Part shown: one piece after another, positions 25,080-34,307 of the stretch
Numbering within the stretch: position 1 is the stretch's first letter
Layout of the letters: each line of letters opens with the position of its first letter
Assembly: GCA_002325375.1 (NCBI GenBank)
Contig: DCRZ01000001.1
Span: 124,001-188,000, forward strand
Direction: 5' to 3'
DNA from: Rhodospirillaceae bacterium UBA1479
Lineage (GTDB): Bacteria; Pseudomonadota; Alphaproteobacteria; Rhodospirillales; Casp-alpha2
DNA length: 64,000 bases
Notes under the pieces: generated by a model
Told to the model about the DNA's origin: nothing
The model's input: the letters and a program-made list of their open reading frames with translations, nothing else
Databases searched by the model: none
Translations under genes and position numbers: made by a program

Positions 25080-26072
25080 GTGGGGGCACTCCTCGAGATT
25101 GATAATCTCCAGACGCATTTCTTTACGTCTGGGGGAACCGTTAAAGCTGTTGACGGCGTATCGTACGACGTCAACGCCGGTGAAACCGTCGCCGTCGTGG
25201 GCGAGTCCGGTTCGGGGAAATCCGTTACCGCGCTCAGCATTCTGCGTCTGATCCCGAAGCCGCCCGGCGAGATCGTCGGCGGTGAAATCCGCTTCCAAGG
25301 CAAGAACCTGGCGTTCTGCACCGAGGACGAGATTCGGGAAATTCGCGGCCGCGACATCTCCATGATCTTCCAAGAACCGATGACCTCGCTGAACCCGGTT
25401 CTGTCGATCGGCCTGCAGCTGACCGAGCCCATGATGGCGCATTTGAATATGTCCGAGGCCGAGGCCAAGGAACGTGCGGTCAAGCTTCTGGAACTGGTCG
25501 GTATCAACGAACCGCGCCGGCGCATCGAACAATATCCGCACCATCTGTCGGGCGGCATGCGTCAACGCGTCATGATCGCCATGTCGTTGGCGTGTGAGCC
25601 GAAGTTGATCATCGCCGATGAGCCGACGACAGCTCTCGACGTGACCATTCAGGCGCAGATCTTGGAGCTGATGAAGAACCTGACCCGCGAAATGAACGTG
25701 GCGATGATCATCATCACCCATAACCTGGGTGTGGTTGCGCGTTATGCGGACCGGGTCAACGTCATGTATGCGGGGCGCATCGTCGAAACGGGCAATGCAT
25801 CGGACATCTATCACCGTCCGCGTCATCCCTACACCCTTGCGTTGCTCAAGTCCGTGCCGCGCATGGACCGCCCGCGTCAGGCCAAGCTTGATCCCGTCGA
25901 TGGCCAGCCGCCGGATCTCACCCGCCTGGACGGCGGTTGTTCGTTCCGGCCGCGTTGTAAGTTCGCCATCGACAAGTGCAAGGAATCGTACCCGCCGCTC
26001 GAGGAAATGGGCGACCAGCACTACAGCGCATGTTTCCGGTCTAAAGAAAGTTTGGCGGAGATCGAACTATGA
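25080..26072 (+). CDS. dipeptide/oligopeptide ABC transporter ATP-binding protein (DppD-like)
   Basis: First ATPase of a peptide-type ABC importer. GTG 25080 is chosen because GGGAAGGAAACATTCT precedes it (another GTG at 25062 would add six residues); product 330 residues. Walker A GESGSGKS, signature LSGGMRQRV, Walker B LIIADEPTTALD and H-loop IITHNLG are intact. The C-terminal oligopeptide-transporter extension carries Cys residues in GGCSFRPRCKFAIDKC, as in DppD proteins. It overlaps the next ATPase gene by ATGA. The operon order (ATPase, ATPase, binding protein, permease, permease) is unusual; most dpp operons begin with the binding protein. Confidence 0.92.
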   Translation: MGALLEIDNLQTHFFTSGGTVKAVDGVSYDVNAGETVAVVGESGSGKSVTALSILRLIPKPPGEIVGGEIRFQGKNLAFCTEDEIREIRGRDISMIFQEPMTSLNPVLSIGLQLTEPMMAHLNMSEAEAKERAVKLLELVGINEPRRRIEQYPHHLSGGMRQRVMIAMSLACEPKLIIADEPTTALDVTIQAQILELMKNLTREMNVAMIIITHNLGVVARYADRVNVMYAGRIVETGNASDIYHRPRHPYTLALLKSVPRMDRPRQAKLDPVDGQPPDLTRLDGGCSFRPRCKFAIDKCKESYPPLEEMGDQHYSACFRSKESLAEIEL

Positions 26073-27106
26073 GTGAAGCCCAGACACAGGCCGGCGCGGA
26101 TTACGGCTCTCAGTTCCGCGGTCAGGTTTCTGACGAAATCCTGATCACCGTGAAGGACCTGAAGATGCACTTCCCGATCACGGAAGGCATCATCGTTCCG
26201 CGCAAGGTGGCCGATGTGAAGGCCGTCGACGGTGTCGACTTTTACATCCGCAAGGGCGAGACCCTGGGTCTCGTCGGTGAATCCGGCTGCGGCAAGACGA
26301 CGACGGGACGTTGCATTTTGCGTCTCGAAACTCCGACTGCCGGCGAAATTCTGTACGACGGCAAGGACATTTGTCAGCTCAACAACAAAGATCTGATCGA
26401 CGTCCGCAAGAAGATTCAGGTCATTTTCCAGGATCCGTACAGTTCGTTGAACCCGCGCATGAAGATCGGCGAGATCATCGGGGAGCCGCTTAAGGTTCAC
26501 GGCATCATCCCCGATGAGGCCAAGCGTCGTGAGCGAATCGGCTACTTGCTGGGGCGTTGCGGCCTGCATCCGGATTTCGCGGACCGTTATCCGCATGAAA
26601 TGTCGGGTGGTCAGCGTCAGCGCGTGGGCATCGCCCGTGCGCTTGCGATGGAGCCGGAATTCATCATCTGCGACGAAGCCGTTTCGGCGCTCGACGTGTC
26701 GATCCAGGCGCAGGTGATCAATCTTCTGGAAGAACTGCGCGACGAGTTCAAGCTGACCTATCTGTTCATCAGCCATGACCTCTCTGTCGTTCGTCACATC
26801 TGCCACCGGGTCGCTGTCATGTACCTGGGCCACATGGTGGAACTGGCTGACTGCGACGAACTGTTCGACCATCCCCTGCATCCCTATTCGCAGGCGCTAT
26901 TGGCCGCGGTGCCGATCCCTGATCCAGACCTGGAAAAGACCCGCGCACACACGATCATCAAGGGAGAAATTCCTAGCCCGATTAACCCTCCGTCGGGCTG
27001 CGTTTTCCATCCCCGCTGTCCTTTAGCTGTGGACTCGTGTAGCCAAAATATTCCAGACTTCAGAGAAGTGCGACCTGGCCATTGGGTGGCCTGCACGGAG
27101 GTGTGA
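26069..27106 (+). CDS. dipeptide/oligopeptide ABC transporter ATP-binding protein (DppF-like)
   Basis: Second ATPase, 345 residues, pairs with DppD to energise uptake. Walker A GESGCGKTTTGR, signature MSGGQRQRVGIARAL, Walker B FIICDEAVSALDVS, H-loop LFISHDLSVV. In Walker B the family-typical DEP is DEA here, a conservative variant. The C-terminal segment GCVFHPRCPLAVDSC has the DppF cysteines. Start ATG overlaps the previous stop (ATGA), so translation is coupled. The arginine codons are mostly CGT/CGC, suggesting high expression. Confidence 0.93.
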   Translation: MSEAQTQAGADYGSQFRGQVSDEILITVKDLKMHFPITEGIIVPRKVADVKAVDGVDFYIRKGETLGLVGESGCGKTTTGRCILRLETPTAGEILYDGKDICQLNNKDLIDVRKKIQVIFQDPYSSLNPRMKIGEIIGEPLKVHGIIPDEAKRRERIGYLLGRCGLHPDFADRYPHEMSGGQRQRVGIARALAMEPEFIICDEAVSALDVSIQAQVINLLEELRDEFKLTYLFISHDLSVVRHICHRVAVMYLGHMVELADCDELFDHPLHPYSQALLAAVPIPDPDLEKTRAHTIIKGEIPSPINPPSGCVFHPRCPLAVDSCSQNIPDFREVRPGHWVACTEV

Positions 27107-27188
27107 TCTCCCCCTTTTCAGGGAGGACACAAAAGAGTGGGGAGTGATCGAACATTCCTCGAACCATAAATGGGTAAGGAGACTTCAC

Positions 27189-28805
27189 ATGAGTAAATAC
27201 GCGCGTTTCGCGTTGGCACTCGCGGTGGGCACTGGGCTCGCCATGGGTGCGACCGGACCGGCAAAGGCAGAGACGCCGAAGAAGGGGGGGACCCTCTCTT
27301 ACATCGTCGCTGCTGAAGCGCCGTCCTACGATTTGCATAAGGAATCGACCTTTGCGGCGGTTCACCCGATCCGGCCGTTCTACAGCCTGCTGATTCGGGT
27401 CAACCCGGAGAACCCGCAGTCCCCGACGGACTTCCAGTGCGACATTTGCGTCGGCGAAGTTCCGAAGCCGACTGATGGCGGCAAGACGTACACCTTCAAG
27501 ATCAAGAAGGGCGTCAAGTTCCACGACGGTCAGGTCATGACGGCCCACGACGTGGTCGCCACCTACAACAAGATCGCGTTTCCGCCGGAAGGTGTCGCTT
27601 CGGTGCGTAAAGCCTTCTTCAAGATGCTCGACAGCGTTACCGCGCCGGACGACGAAACGGTCGTCTTCAAGCTGAAATTCGCGACGGGCTCGTTCTTGCC
27701 GGTTCTGGCCAACCCCATGAGCCCGATCTATTCCGCCAAGGACCTCAAGGAACATGGCTACGACTGGCATGAAAAGAACGTGAACGGCACTGGCGCCTTC
27801 AAGTTCAAGGAAGCCGTTGCGGGCTCGCACGTCGACGGCGTGAAGTTCGAAGACTTCCATATGCAGGGCAAGCCTTACCTGGATGGTTTCCGGGCGCTGA
27901 TCTCGCGCAAAATGGCCATCCGCGTTCAGGCCATCCGTGGCGACCGCGCGGCCATCGAATTCCGTGGTTTCCCGCCGAAACAGCGTGACGACCTTGTCAA
28001 GGCGCTCGGCAAAGACATCACGGTCCAGGAAAGCGATTGGAACTGCGTGCTTCTTTACACGCCGAACCATGGCCGTCCGATCATGCAGGACCCGCGCGTC
28101 CGTCAGGCTCTGACCCTCGCCGTTGACCGGTGGGGCGGCTCCCAGCACCTGAGCCGTATCGCCATCGTCAAGACCGTTGGCGGCATTGGCTTCCCGGGGC
28201 ACCCCCTGTCGGCCACCAAGGCTGAACTGGTTCCCCTGAAGGGCTACGGCACGGACCTGAAGGCTGCTCGTGCAGAAGCCAAGAAGCTGCTTGCCGAAGC
28301 CGGCAAGTCGGACCTCAAGTTCGAGCTGATGAACCGCGGTACCGACCAGCCGTATAAGATCGTCGGCACCTGGCTGATCGGCCAGTGGCGTCAGATCGGT
28401 CTGGAAGTGACCCAGCGGGTCGAGCCGACCAAGACCTTCTACAACGAGCTCCGCAACACGAAGAACTTCGACGTGTCGCTGGACTTCAACTGTCAGTCGG
28501 TCGTTAACCCGCTTGTCGACACCTCCAAGTTCGTTGGTTCTGCCGGCAACAACTACGCCAACTTCAAGGGCCAGGACCAGCAGCTCGAAGAAATCTACGA
28601 GCAGATGCTGCAGGCGCCGGAAGAAGCCAAACAGCGTGAGCTGATGCGCGTCATGGAAAAGCGGGCTCTGTCCGACCAGGCGCACATGGGTGTCACCTTG
28701 TGGTGGTACAAGATCAACCCGCACCGTTCCTACGTGAAGGGCTGGAAGATCGCGCCGTCGCACTACCTGAACCAGAGCCTCGATCAGGTCTGGCTCGACA
28801 AGTAG
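27189..28805 (+). CDS. peptide ABC transporter substrate-binding protein (family 5)
   Basis: Periplasmic solute-binding protein of 538 residues that captures peptide or a related ligand. Sec signal peptide 1-28, cleavage after ATGPAKA before ETPKKGGTLSY. GGKTYTFKIKKGVKFHDGQVMTAHDV regions (about 95-130) are the SBP_bac_5 signature. ATG 27189 has the strong site AAGGAGACTTCAC; a frame open from 27144 would put the signal peptide inside the protein. It lies 82 bases after dppF and is followed by a GC-rich hairpin before the permeases. Ligand not certain; it could be di-/oligopeptide, nickel or glutathione. Confidence 0.9.
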   Translation: MSKYARFALALAVGTGLAMGATGPAKAETPKKGGTLSYIVAAEAPSYDLHKESTFAAVHPIRPFYSLLIRVNPENPQSPTDFQCDICVGEVPKPTDGGKTYTFKIKKGVKFHDGQVMTAHDVVATYNKIAFPPEGVASVRKAFFKMLDSVTAPDDETVVFKLKFATGSFLPVLANPMSPIYSAKDLKEHGYDWHEKNVNGTGAFKFKEAVAGSHVDGVKFEDFHMQGKPYLDGFRALISRKMAIRVQAIRGDRAAIEFRGFPPKQRDDLVKALGKDITVQESDWNCVLLYTPNHGRPIMQDPRVRQALTLAVDRWGGSQHLSRIAIVKTVGGIGFPGHPLSATKAELVPLKGYGTDLKAARAEAKKLLAEAGKSDLKFELMNRGTDQPYKIVGTWLIGQWRQIGLEVTQRVEPTKTFYNELRNTKNFDVSLDFNCQSVVNPLVDTSKFVGSAGNNYANFKGQDQQLEEIYEQMLQAPEEAKQRELMRVMEKRALSDQAHMGVTLWWYKINPHRSYVKGWKIAPSHYLNQSLDQVWLDK

Positions 28806-28834
28806 AGTTGCGCCTGACGCAGCCTTAACAAAAA

Positions 28835-28879
28835 CCGGGGATCGCCCGCCGCCGGACCGGCGGCGGGCGATCAACCCCG
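28835..28879 (+). terminator. GC-rich hairpin between binding-protein and permease genes
   Basis: Perfect 16-base arms at 28840-28855 and 28857-28872 (core CGCCCGCCGCCGG), extended by GGGG/CCCC. There is no T-run, so it is more likely an mRNA-stability or partial-attenuation structure that keeps the binding-protein message above that of the permeases than a full terminator. Confidence 0.7.
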
Positions 28880-28891
28880 ATAGAGGAAGAC

Positions 28892-29863
28892 ATGGGTAAG
28901 TATATCCTTAAGCGTCTGATCGCGATGATTCCGACCCTGCTCGGGGCCGCGGTTCTGGTTTTCTTTCTGCTGCGCTTGGCGCCCGGCGACATCTGTGAGG
29001 TGCGTCTGCTAGGTACCGGCGCCACGGTCGCTCAGGAGCAGATCGACATCTGCCGTGAGAGCCTGGGGCTAGACAAGCCGCAGATCGCACAATTCTTTGA
29101 TTTCGTCTGGGGCTATTTCATCTTTGATCTTGGCACCTCCATGTGGACGGGCCAGCCGGTTACCCATGAAATCGCCATCCGTTTCGAATTGTCCCTGCAG
29201 TTGGCTGTCATGGCGACCATCGTCGCTACGATTATCGCCATTCCGCTGGGCATCATCTCGGCCGTGAAGCAGAACACGCTCATCGATTACTTCGTGCGCG
29301 GGTTTGCCATTGCCGGTATCGCCATTCCATCATTCTGGCTCGGCCTGATGATCATTCTCGGGCTTCTGGTGTTCAGCCAGGCCTGGTTCGGCGAACCTTG
29401 GATGCCTCCAATCATGTTCAAATCGATCTGGGAAGATCCTGCACACAACCTGTCCCAGTTGATGTGGCCTGCCGTTGCGACCGGCTACCGTTATTCCGCC
29501 GTCGCTGCCCGTATGACGCGTTCGGCCATGCTTGAGGTTCTGCGTGAGGACTATGTCCGCACCGCACGGGCCAAGGGAATGGTCGAGAAGATCGTCATCA
29601 ACCGCCATGCGCTGAAAAACGCATTGTTGCCGGTGGTTACCATCCTGGCGCTTGAGTTCGCGTTCCTGATGGGCGGGTTGGTCGTGACCGAACAGGTGTT
29701 CAACCTGAACGGCTTGGGCAACCTGATGGTCGACGGCGTCGAGCACCATGACTTCACGATGACTCAGAACCTGGTGATGCTCGTCGTCATCGTGTTCGTC
29801 ATCACCAACCTTATTACCGACTTGGCCTATGCGTGGCTTGATCCCCGCATTCGCTACTCGTGA
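28892..29863 (+). CDS. dipeptide ABC transporter permease (DppB-like)
   Basis: Inner-membrane permease, 323 residues, six helices. Starts MGKYILKRLIAMIPTLLG, the typical DppB first helix, and has the EAA loop VLREDYVRTARAKGMVEK that contacts the ATPase. Ribosome site GATAGAGGAAGAC. Twelve bases separate it from dppC. A long periplasmic loop after helix 1 (GDICEVRLLGTGATVAQEQI) is characteristic. Confidence 0.92.
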   Translation: MGKYILKRLIAMIPTLLGAAVLVFFLLRLAPGDICEVRLLGTGATVAQEQIDICRESLGLDKPQIAQFFDFVWGYFIFDLGTSMWTGQPVTHEIAIRFELSLQLAVMATIVATIIAIPLGIISAVKQNTLIDYFVRGFAIAGIAIPSFWLGLMIILGLLVFSQAWFGEPWMPPIMFKSIWEDPAHNLSQLMWPAVATGYRYSAVAARMTRSAMLEVLREDYVRTARAKGMVEKIVINRHALKNALLPVVTILALEFAFLMGGLVVTEQVFNLNGLGNLMVDGVEHHDFTMTQNLVMLVVIVFVITNLITDLAYAWLDPRIRYS

Positions 29864-29875
29864 CGGGATATAACG

Positions 29876-30775
29876 ATGGTTACCGTTTCTGAAATACAAA
29901 CCGAAGCCCAGTTCGAGGAAGTCGCGCCGAAAAAGCCGTGGTCGCAAGTCGCGCTCGAACTGTGCCGCAAGCAACCCCTCGGCGTGTTCGGCCTGGCGAT
30001 CGTCTTTGTGATGATCATTGCCGCGATCCTGGCTGAATTGGTCTCGCCGAATGATCCTCTCCAGGAACATTTCGACGCCATGCTGGCCGCGCCGAGTGCC
30101 GAATATCTGCTCGGCACGGATGAATTCGGCCGCGACATTCTGACCCGGCTCATCTACGGGTCGCGTACGGCTCTTCTGGTCGGCTTCGTTTGCGCCATCG
30201 TAGGTGCGACGGGCGGTCTCGTCCTTGGGGTCGCCAGCGCCTACTTCGGCGGTCTGTTCGATCTGATCCTCCAGCGCATCCTGGATGTGTTCATGGCGTT
30301 CCCGCTGATCATTCTGGCCCTGGCGGTCGTCGCCACCCTCGGGCCGGGGATCGAGAACGTGATGATCGCGATCATCCTGCCATTCGTGCCGCAATGCGCA
30401 CGCGTGGTGCGGTCCAATGCCTTGGCCATCCGCGAAATTCCCTATGTGGATGCGGCCCGTGCCTTGGGCTTCAGCGATGCACGTATCATCCTGCGGCACA
30501 TGGTTCCGAACGTCATGGCGCCTTACCTGATCATGCTGACTACGTTCCTCGGTCAGGCGATCCTGCTGGAAGCCTCCCTGTCGTTCCTGGGGCTGGGCGT
30601 GCAGGATCCGACCCCGGCTTGGGGCCTGATGCTCAGCAACGCGTCAGAGTTCTTCGAGGGCGCACCCTGGGTTGCCGTTTATCCCGGTGTCGCGATTTCC
30701 CTCAGCGTGTTCGGATTCAACCTGTTCGGGGACTCCGTGCGCGACGTTCTGGACCCGAAAATGCGTTCGCGCTAA
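29876..30775 (+). CDS. dipeptide ABC transporter permease (DppC-like)
   Basis: Second permease, 299 residues, with a 35-residue cytoplasmic N-terminal tail, then six helices and the EAA loop REIPYVDAARALGFSDAR. The C-terminal GVQDPTPAWGLMLSNASEF is a DppC/OppC signature. Closes the ABC operon, with a terminator starting 31 bases downstream. Its partner is the DppB-like protein 12 bases upstream. Confidence 0.92.
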   Translation: MVTVSEIQTEAQFEEVAPKKPWSQVALELCRKQPLGVFGLAIVFVMIIAAILAELVSPNDPLQEHFDAMLAAPSAEYLLGTDEFGRDILTRLIYGSRTALLVGFVCAIVGATGGLVLGVASAYFGGLFDLILQRILDVFMAFPLIILALAVVATLGPGIENVMIAIILPFVPQCARVVRSNALAIREIPYVDAARALGFSDARIILRHMVPNVMAPYLIMLTTFLGQAILLEASLSFLGLGVQDPTPAWGLMLSNASEFFEGAPWVAVYPGVAISLSVFGFNLFGDSVRDVLDPKMRSR

Positions 30776-30806
30776 AGGGCAGGAACGTACCTTAAGTATA
30801 CGGATG

Positions 30807-30827
30807 GGGCGGCTTCGGCCGCCCTTT
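30807..30827 (+). terminator. rho-independent terminator after dppC
   Basis: GGGCGGC-TTCG-GCCGCCC (30807-30824) followed by TTT. The UUCG tetraloop makes it very stable; the short T-run makes it a modest terminator. It separates the ABC operon from the M81 peptidase gene. Confidence 0.75.
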
Positions 30828-30859
30828 CCATTGGGGCTTCCGCATAAGGACCACAAAGC

Positions 30860-32395
30860 ATGACCAAACGAATTGCCATTCTCGGTTTCCTTCTGGAAAC
30901 CAATGCTTTCGCGCCGGTGACCACGCGGGCCGATTACGAACGGCGCTGCTTGCTTGCCGGCGAAGACATCCTGGCCGAACTTGCGGCGCCCAATCCGCGC
31001 TTGCCGCTGGAGGTCAATGCCTTCTGCCAGCAGATGGAAAAACTGCATCCCGACGCCTGGGAAATGGTTCCGATCCTGGTCGGCGATGCGGAACCGGGCG
31101 GCCCGGTTGAAAAAGAGTTCTTTGACTGGTTCGTCGCCGAGGTCGAGACACGCCTGAAGGCGGCAGGGCCCCTCGACGGGGTTTATATCGTCAGCCATGG
31201 CGCCATGCGGGCGGAACATGAAACCGACCCCGATGGGCTGTTGTATGGCCGGGTGCGGAACATCGTCGGGCCGGACGTGCCGGTGATTGCAACCTTGGAC
31301 CTGCACACAAACGTCTCGCAGGCCATGGCCGACCACGCTGACGTGCTGATCGCCTATTTGACCAACCCCCACGTCGATCAGCGCGAACGCGCCGCCGAGG
31401 CTGCCCGCACCATGGACGAGATGTTCCAGGGCATGCGCCCGCAGACGGCCTTCGTGAAAGTGCCGATTGCCGCCCCCTCGGTGGTGCTGCTGACGGCGAC
31501 CGGCCCCTATGCCGATATCATCAACATGGGCCAGGAAGCCCAGGCGGCGTCGAACGGCGCGATTCTCAACGTCTCCGTCGCGGCCGGGTTTATCTATTCG
31601 GACAGTCCCAAATGCGGTATGTCGGTCATCGTCACCGCACGGAACGACATCGCGCCGGCGCGGAAATTGGCGGGCGAACTCGCGCGCCGCCTATGGGCTG
31701 ACCACGAGCGTTATCAGAAAACCCTGACACCCTTGCCGGAGGCCATCGCCATGGCGGTCGCCAACGGCCGTGACGCCGGGCGGCCGGCACAGATTATCGC
31801 CGACGTCGCCGACAATCCGGGTGGCGGCGGCACGGGCAGCACCATCTATCTGTTAAAGGGGCTGGTCGAGGCCGGGGCCGAGGGCGTGGTCATGGGCGTG
31901 GTGATCGACGGCGGCGTGGCCGGTGATGCCCATGCGGCAGGCGAGGGGGCCGAGATCACGGCCCGCTTCAACCGCGCCCCCAAGACCGCCTTTGAGCAGG
32001 CCTATGAGGTCAAGGCCAAGGTGCTGAAGCTGACCGACGGCGCCTTCGTCGGGCGCCGCGGTATTCTGCGCGGCCGGTCCCTTTCCGTCGGCCCGGCGGC
32101 GTTTCTGGAGATCGGCGGTATCCGTGTCGCCGTGGCCACGCACCGCAAGCAATGCGCCGATCCGGCCATGCTGGAAATGTTCGGCGTCGACATCGCCCAG
32201 GCGCGCACGGTCATCGTCAAATCGCGCGGCCATTTCCGGGCCGGGTTCGATGAATTCTTCCCGCCGGAAAACGTCTATGAGGTCGATTGCCCGGGCCTGA
32301 CCTCGCCCGTGTTCACCAACTTCACCTGGGGGGATTTGTGCCGTCCCGTGTTCCCGCTCGATCAGGACACGACCTGGACCCCGCCGACGTGGTGA
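30860..32395 (+). CDS. M81 family metallopeptidase (MlrC-like)
   Basis: A 511-residue cytosolic zinc hydrolase related to MlrC, which breaks down linearised microcystin peptides. Predicted zinc ligands are Asp and His in ATLDLHTNVS and His in TNPHVDQRERA, the Asp-x-His...His pattern of MlrC. The C-terminal domain (about 300-500) contains DVADNPGGGGTGSTIYLL, the second family signature. It is directly downstream of a peptide importer, so it may process an imported peptide or amide. Family members also act on non-peptide amides, so the natural substrate is open. Confidence 0.85.
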   Translation: MTKRIAILGFLLETNAFAPVTTRADYERRCLLAGEDILAELAAPNPRLPLEVNAFCQQMEKLHPDAWEMVPILVGDAEPGGPVEKEFFDWFVAEVETRLKAAGPLDGVYIVSHGAMRAEHETDPDGLLYGRVRNIVGPDVPVIATLDLHTNVSQAMADHADVLIAYLTNPHVDQRERAAEAARTMDEMFQGMRPQTAFVKVPIAAPSVVLLTATGPYADIINMGQEAQAASNGAILNVSVAAGFIYSDSPKCGMSVIVTARNDIAPARKLAGELARRLWADHERYQKTLTPLPEAIAMAVANGRDAGRPAQIIADVADNPGGGGTGSTIYLLKGLVEAGAEGVVMGVVIDGGVAGDAHAAGEGAEITARFNRAPKTAFEQAYEVKAKVLKLTDGAFVGRRGILRGRSLSVGPAAFLEIGGIRVAVATHRKQCADPAMLEMFGVDIAQARTVIVKSRGHFRAGFDEFFPPENVYEVDCPGLTSPVFTNFTWGDLCRPVFPLDQDTTWTPPTW

Positions 32396-32532
32396 CAGCG
32401 CACCCCCCGATGCCTATCATTCCGGGGCAATCCGCGCGGCGGGGGCGAGACCTCTGCCCGGCGGCAGTTCCCCAACCCTATGTGAAACTCAATACCCACC
32501 CTTTCCACTCACCATCACGGAATATCTGACTC

Positions 32533-33402
32533 ATGGCCGTTCATCGTACCTATCTGTTTGCCCCCGGAAACCACGCACGCCGGGCCGAAAAGGCGTTCAC
32601 CCTTGATTGCGACGCCGTCATTCTGGACCTGGAAGACGCCGTCGCTGTCGCCGAGAAACCGGCGACCCGCGCCCTGGTCGTCGAAACCCTGAAACAGAAC
32701 CCGGGCAAGCGCGGCTATGTGCGGGTCAATGCCTGGGATACGGATTTCTGCTTCAACGACATCCTGGCCGTGACCGGCCCTTGGCTGACGGGCCTGATCC
32801 TGCCCAAGGTCGAGGAAGCGGCCCAGGTCATCGCCGTCGACTGGATCCTGGCGAACATCGAACACGACAAGGGCATGGACGTCGGTGCCATCGACCTTGT
32901 GCCGATCATCGAAACGGGCAAGGGCGTCGCCAATGTGCGCGCCATCGCGGCGGCGGAGACCCGCGTGCGGCGCCTCAGCTTCGGCGCCGGCGACTACACC
33001 AAGGACATGTCCTTTCGCTGGACCCTGGCCGAGACGGAAATCGACCATGCCCGGGCCGAGATCGCCCTGGCGTCCCGCGCCGAGGGGCTGGAGCCGCCGG
33101 TCGATTCCGTATGGATTCACATCAAGGATACGGACGGCCTTGTCCGCTCGGCGGAAAAGGTCCGCGACATGGGTTATCAGGGCAAGCTGTGCATCCATCC
33201 GGACCAGATCGGTCCCGTGAACGGGGTGTTCACGCCGACCGAAGAACAGGTCGCCTTCGCCGAGAAGGTCGTCGCCGCCTTCGAGGAAGCCGAGGCACGG
33301 GGCCTCGCCTCCATCCAGATGGACGGTTATTTCATCGACTATCCCATCGTCGATCAGGCCCGGCGCACATTGGACCAGTGGCGGGACATCCAGAACCGCT
33401 GA
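32533..33402 (+). CDS. CitE-like HpcH/HpaI aldolase family lyase
   Basis: A 289-residue TIM-barrel acyl-CoA lyase of the citrate-lyase-beta/malyl-CoA-lyase group. YLFAPGNHARRAEKAF binds the CoA, VILDLEDAVA provides the metal Asp/Glu and VPIIETGKGV the second metal Glu; FGAGDYTKDMSF completes the site. It cleaves or forms a malyl-, citramalyl- or related CoA ester. A role as (S)-citramalyl-CoA lyase would tie it to the dicarboxylate operon at 55-64 kb, but it is far away and alone. Convergent with the SDR gene (37 bases apart). Confidence 0.85.
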   Translation: MAVHRTYLFAPGNHARRAEKAFTLDCDAVILDLEDAVAVAEKPATRALVVETLKQNPGKRGYVRVNAWDTDFCFNDILAVTGPWLTGLILPKVEEAAQVIAVDWILANIEHDKGMDVGAIDLVPIIETGKGVANVRAIAAAETRVRRLSFGAGDYTKDMSFRWTLAETEIDHARAEIALASRAEGLEPPVDSVWIHIKDTDGLVRSAEKVRDMGYQGKLCIHPDQIGPVNGVFTPTEEQVAFAEKVVAAFEEAEARGLASIQMDGYFIDYPIVDQARRTLDQWRDIQNR

Positions 33403-33439
33403 ACGCCCCGCCGCCGGTACATTGTAGCATCCCCGGGCG

Positions 33440-34195
33440 TCAGGTGCCGAGGAACAGGCCGCCGTTGACGTGGATGGTCTGCCCGGTGATGTAGGCGGCA
33501 TCGGGCTGGCATAGGAAGCGCACAGTGGCCGCCATTTCCTTCACGTCGCCCTGACGTTCCATCGGGATGTTCATGGCGTTGCGCGGATTGCCGGTGCCGG
33601 CCGAGGCCGGGCGCACGGTTTCCGTCGCCCCCGGCGACACGCAGTTGGCGGTGATGCCCTGGGTCGCGAATTCCGTGGCGATGCCGTGGGTGAAGCCGAC
33701 GATGGCGGACTTTCCGGTCAGGTTGTGGATGCGGTTGGGCATGCCGATGTACCAGCTGACGCCGCCCAGGGTGATGACCCGCCCCCATCCGGCCTTCAGC
33801 ATGTGTGGGATCGCCGCCTGGCAGAGGTGAAAGGCGCTATCGATAGTGGTGTCGACGACGCGGCGGAAGTCGGCGTGGGGCATTTCCAGAAAGGCCTTTT
33901 GGCCGCGGGTCGAGGCGTTGACGACCATGATGTCGACCCCGCCGAAGGCATCGACGGCGGCCTGCACCAGGGCGTCGGCCCCGGCCTTGGTGGCGACGTC
34001 GGCCAGCTTGGCGACGGCCTTTCCGCCCATGGCCTCGATCTCTTTGACCACGGCATCGGCGGCAGCCCGATCCTGCACGCCGTTGACGACGATGTTGGCG
34101 CCGTCGGCGGCCAGGGCCAGGGCCGTGGCCTTGCCGATGTTACGTGACGACCCGGTGATGACGGCGGTCTTGCCCGCCAGTGTTCCGTTGGACAT
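33440..34195 (-). CDS. short-chain dehydrogenase/reductase-like protein lacking the catalytic Ser and Tyr
   Basis: A 251-residue Rossmann protein with the SDR cofactor motif TGSSRNIG at 14-21 and the NAS structural motif at 93-95. Aligned on Lys162, the position four residues earlier, where SDRs have Tyr, is Asn158, and the Ser position 13 before that is Gly145. Thus only Lys of the Ser-Tyr-Lys triad is left, and ordinary SDR chemistry is doubtful. ATG 34195 was chosen over 34213 because of GGGAGAAACTTCAAGA. Last gene of the transporter-ligJ-ligK operon. It may be a divergent enzyme using other residues or a binding protein. Confidence 0.8.
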   Translation of the reverse strand: MSNGTLAGKTAVITGSSRNIGKATALALAADGANIVVNGVQDRAAADAVVKEIEAMGGKAVAKLADVATKAGADALVQAAVDAFGGVDIMVVNASTRGQKAFLEMPHADFRRVVDTTIDSAFHLCQAAIPHMLKAGWGRVITLGGVSWYIGMPNRIHNLTGKSAIVGFTHGIATEFATQGITANCVSPGATETVRPASAGTGNPRNAMNIPMERQGDVKEMAATVRFLCQPDAAYITGQTIHVNGGLFLGT

Positions 34196-34307
34196 TCTTG
34201 AAGTTTCTCCCATATGGACGGGTTGCGGTTATGGGAGGGCGCAAGTGCCCTCCATTGCCCGCCATCTTATGGGGGACGATCGGCTTTGTCTCCTGACGAA
34301 GGCTGGT

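Noticed and set aside
27060..28874. Open frame of 604 codons on the minus strand
   Set aside because: Antisense to the peptide-binding-protein gene; no ribosome site and no recognised domain.
30796..30803. GTATAC sequence near the end of the dipeptide operon
   Set aside because: Flanks (AAGTATACGG) do not match the TTGT/ACAA arms of the four operator copies.
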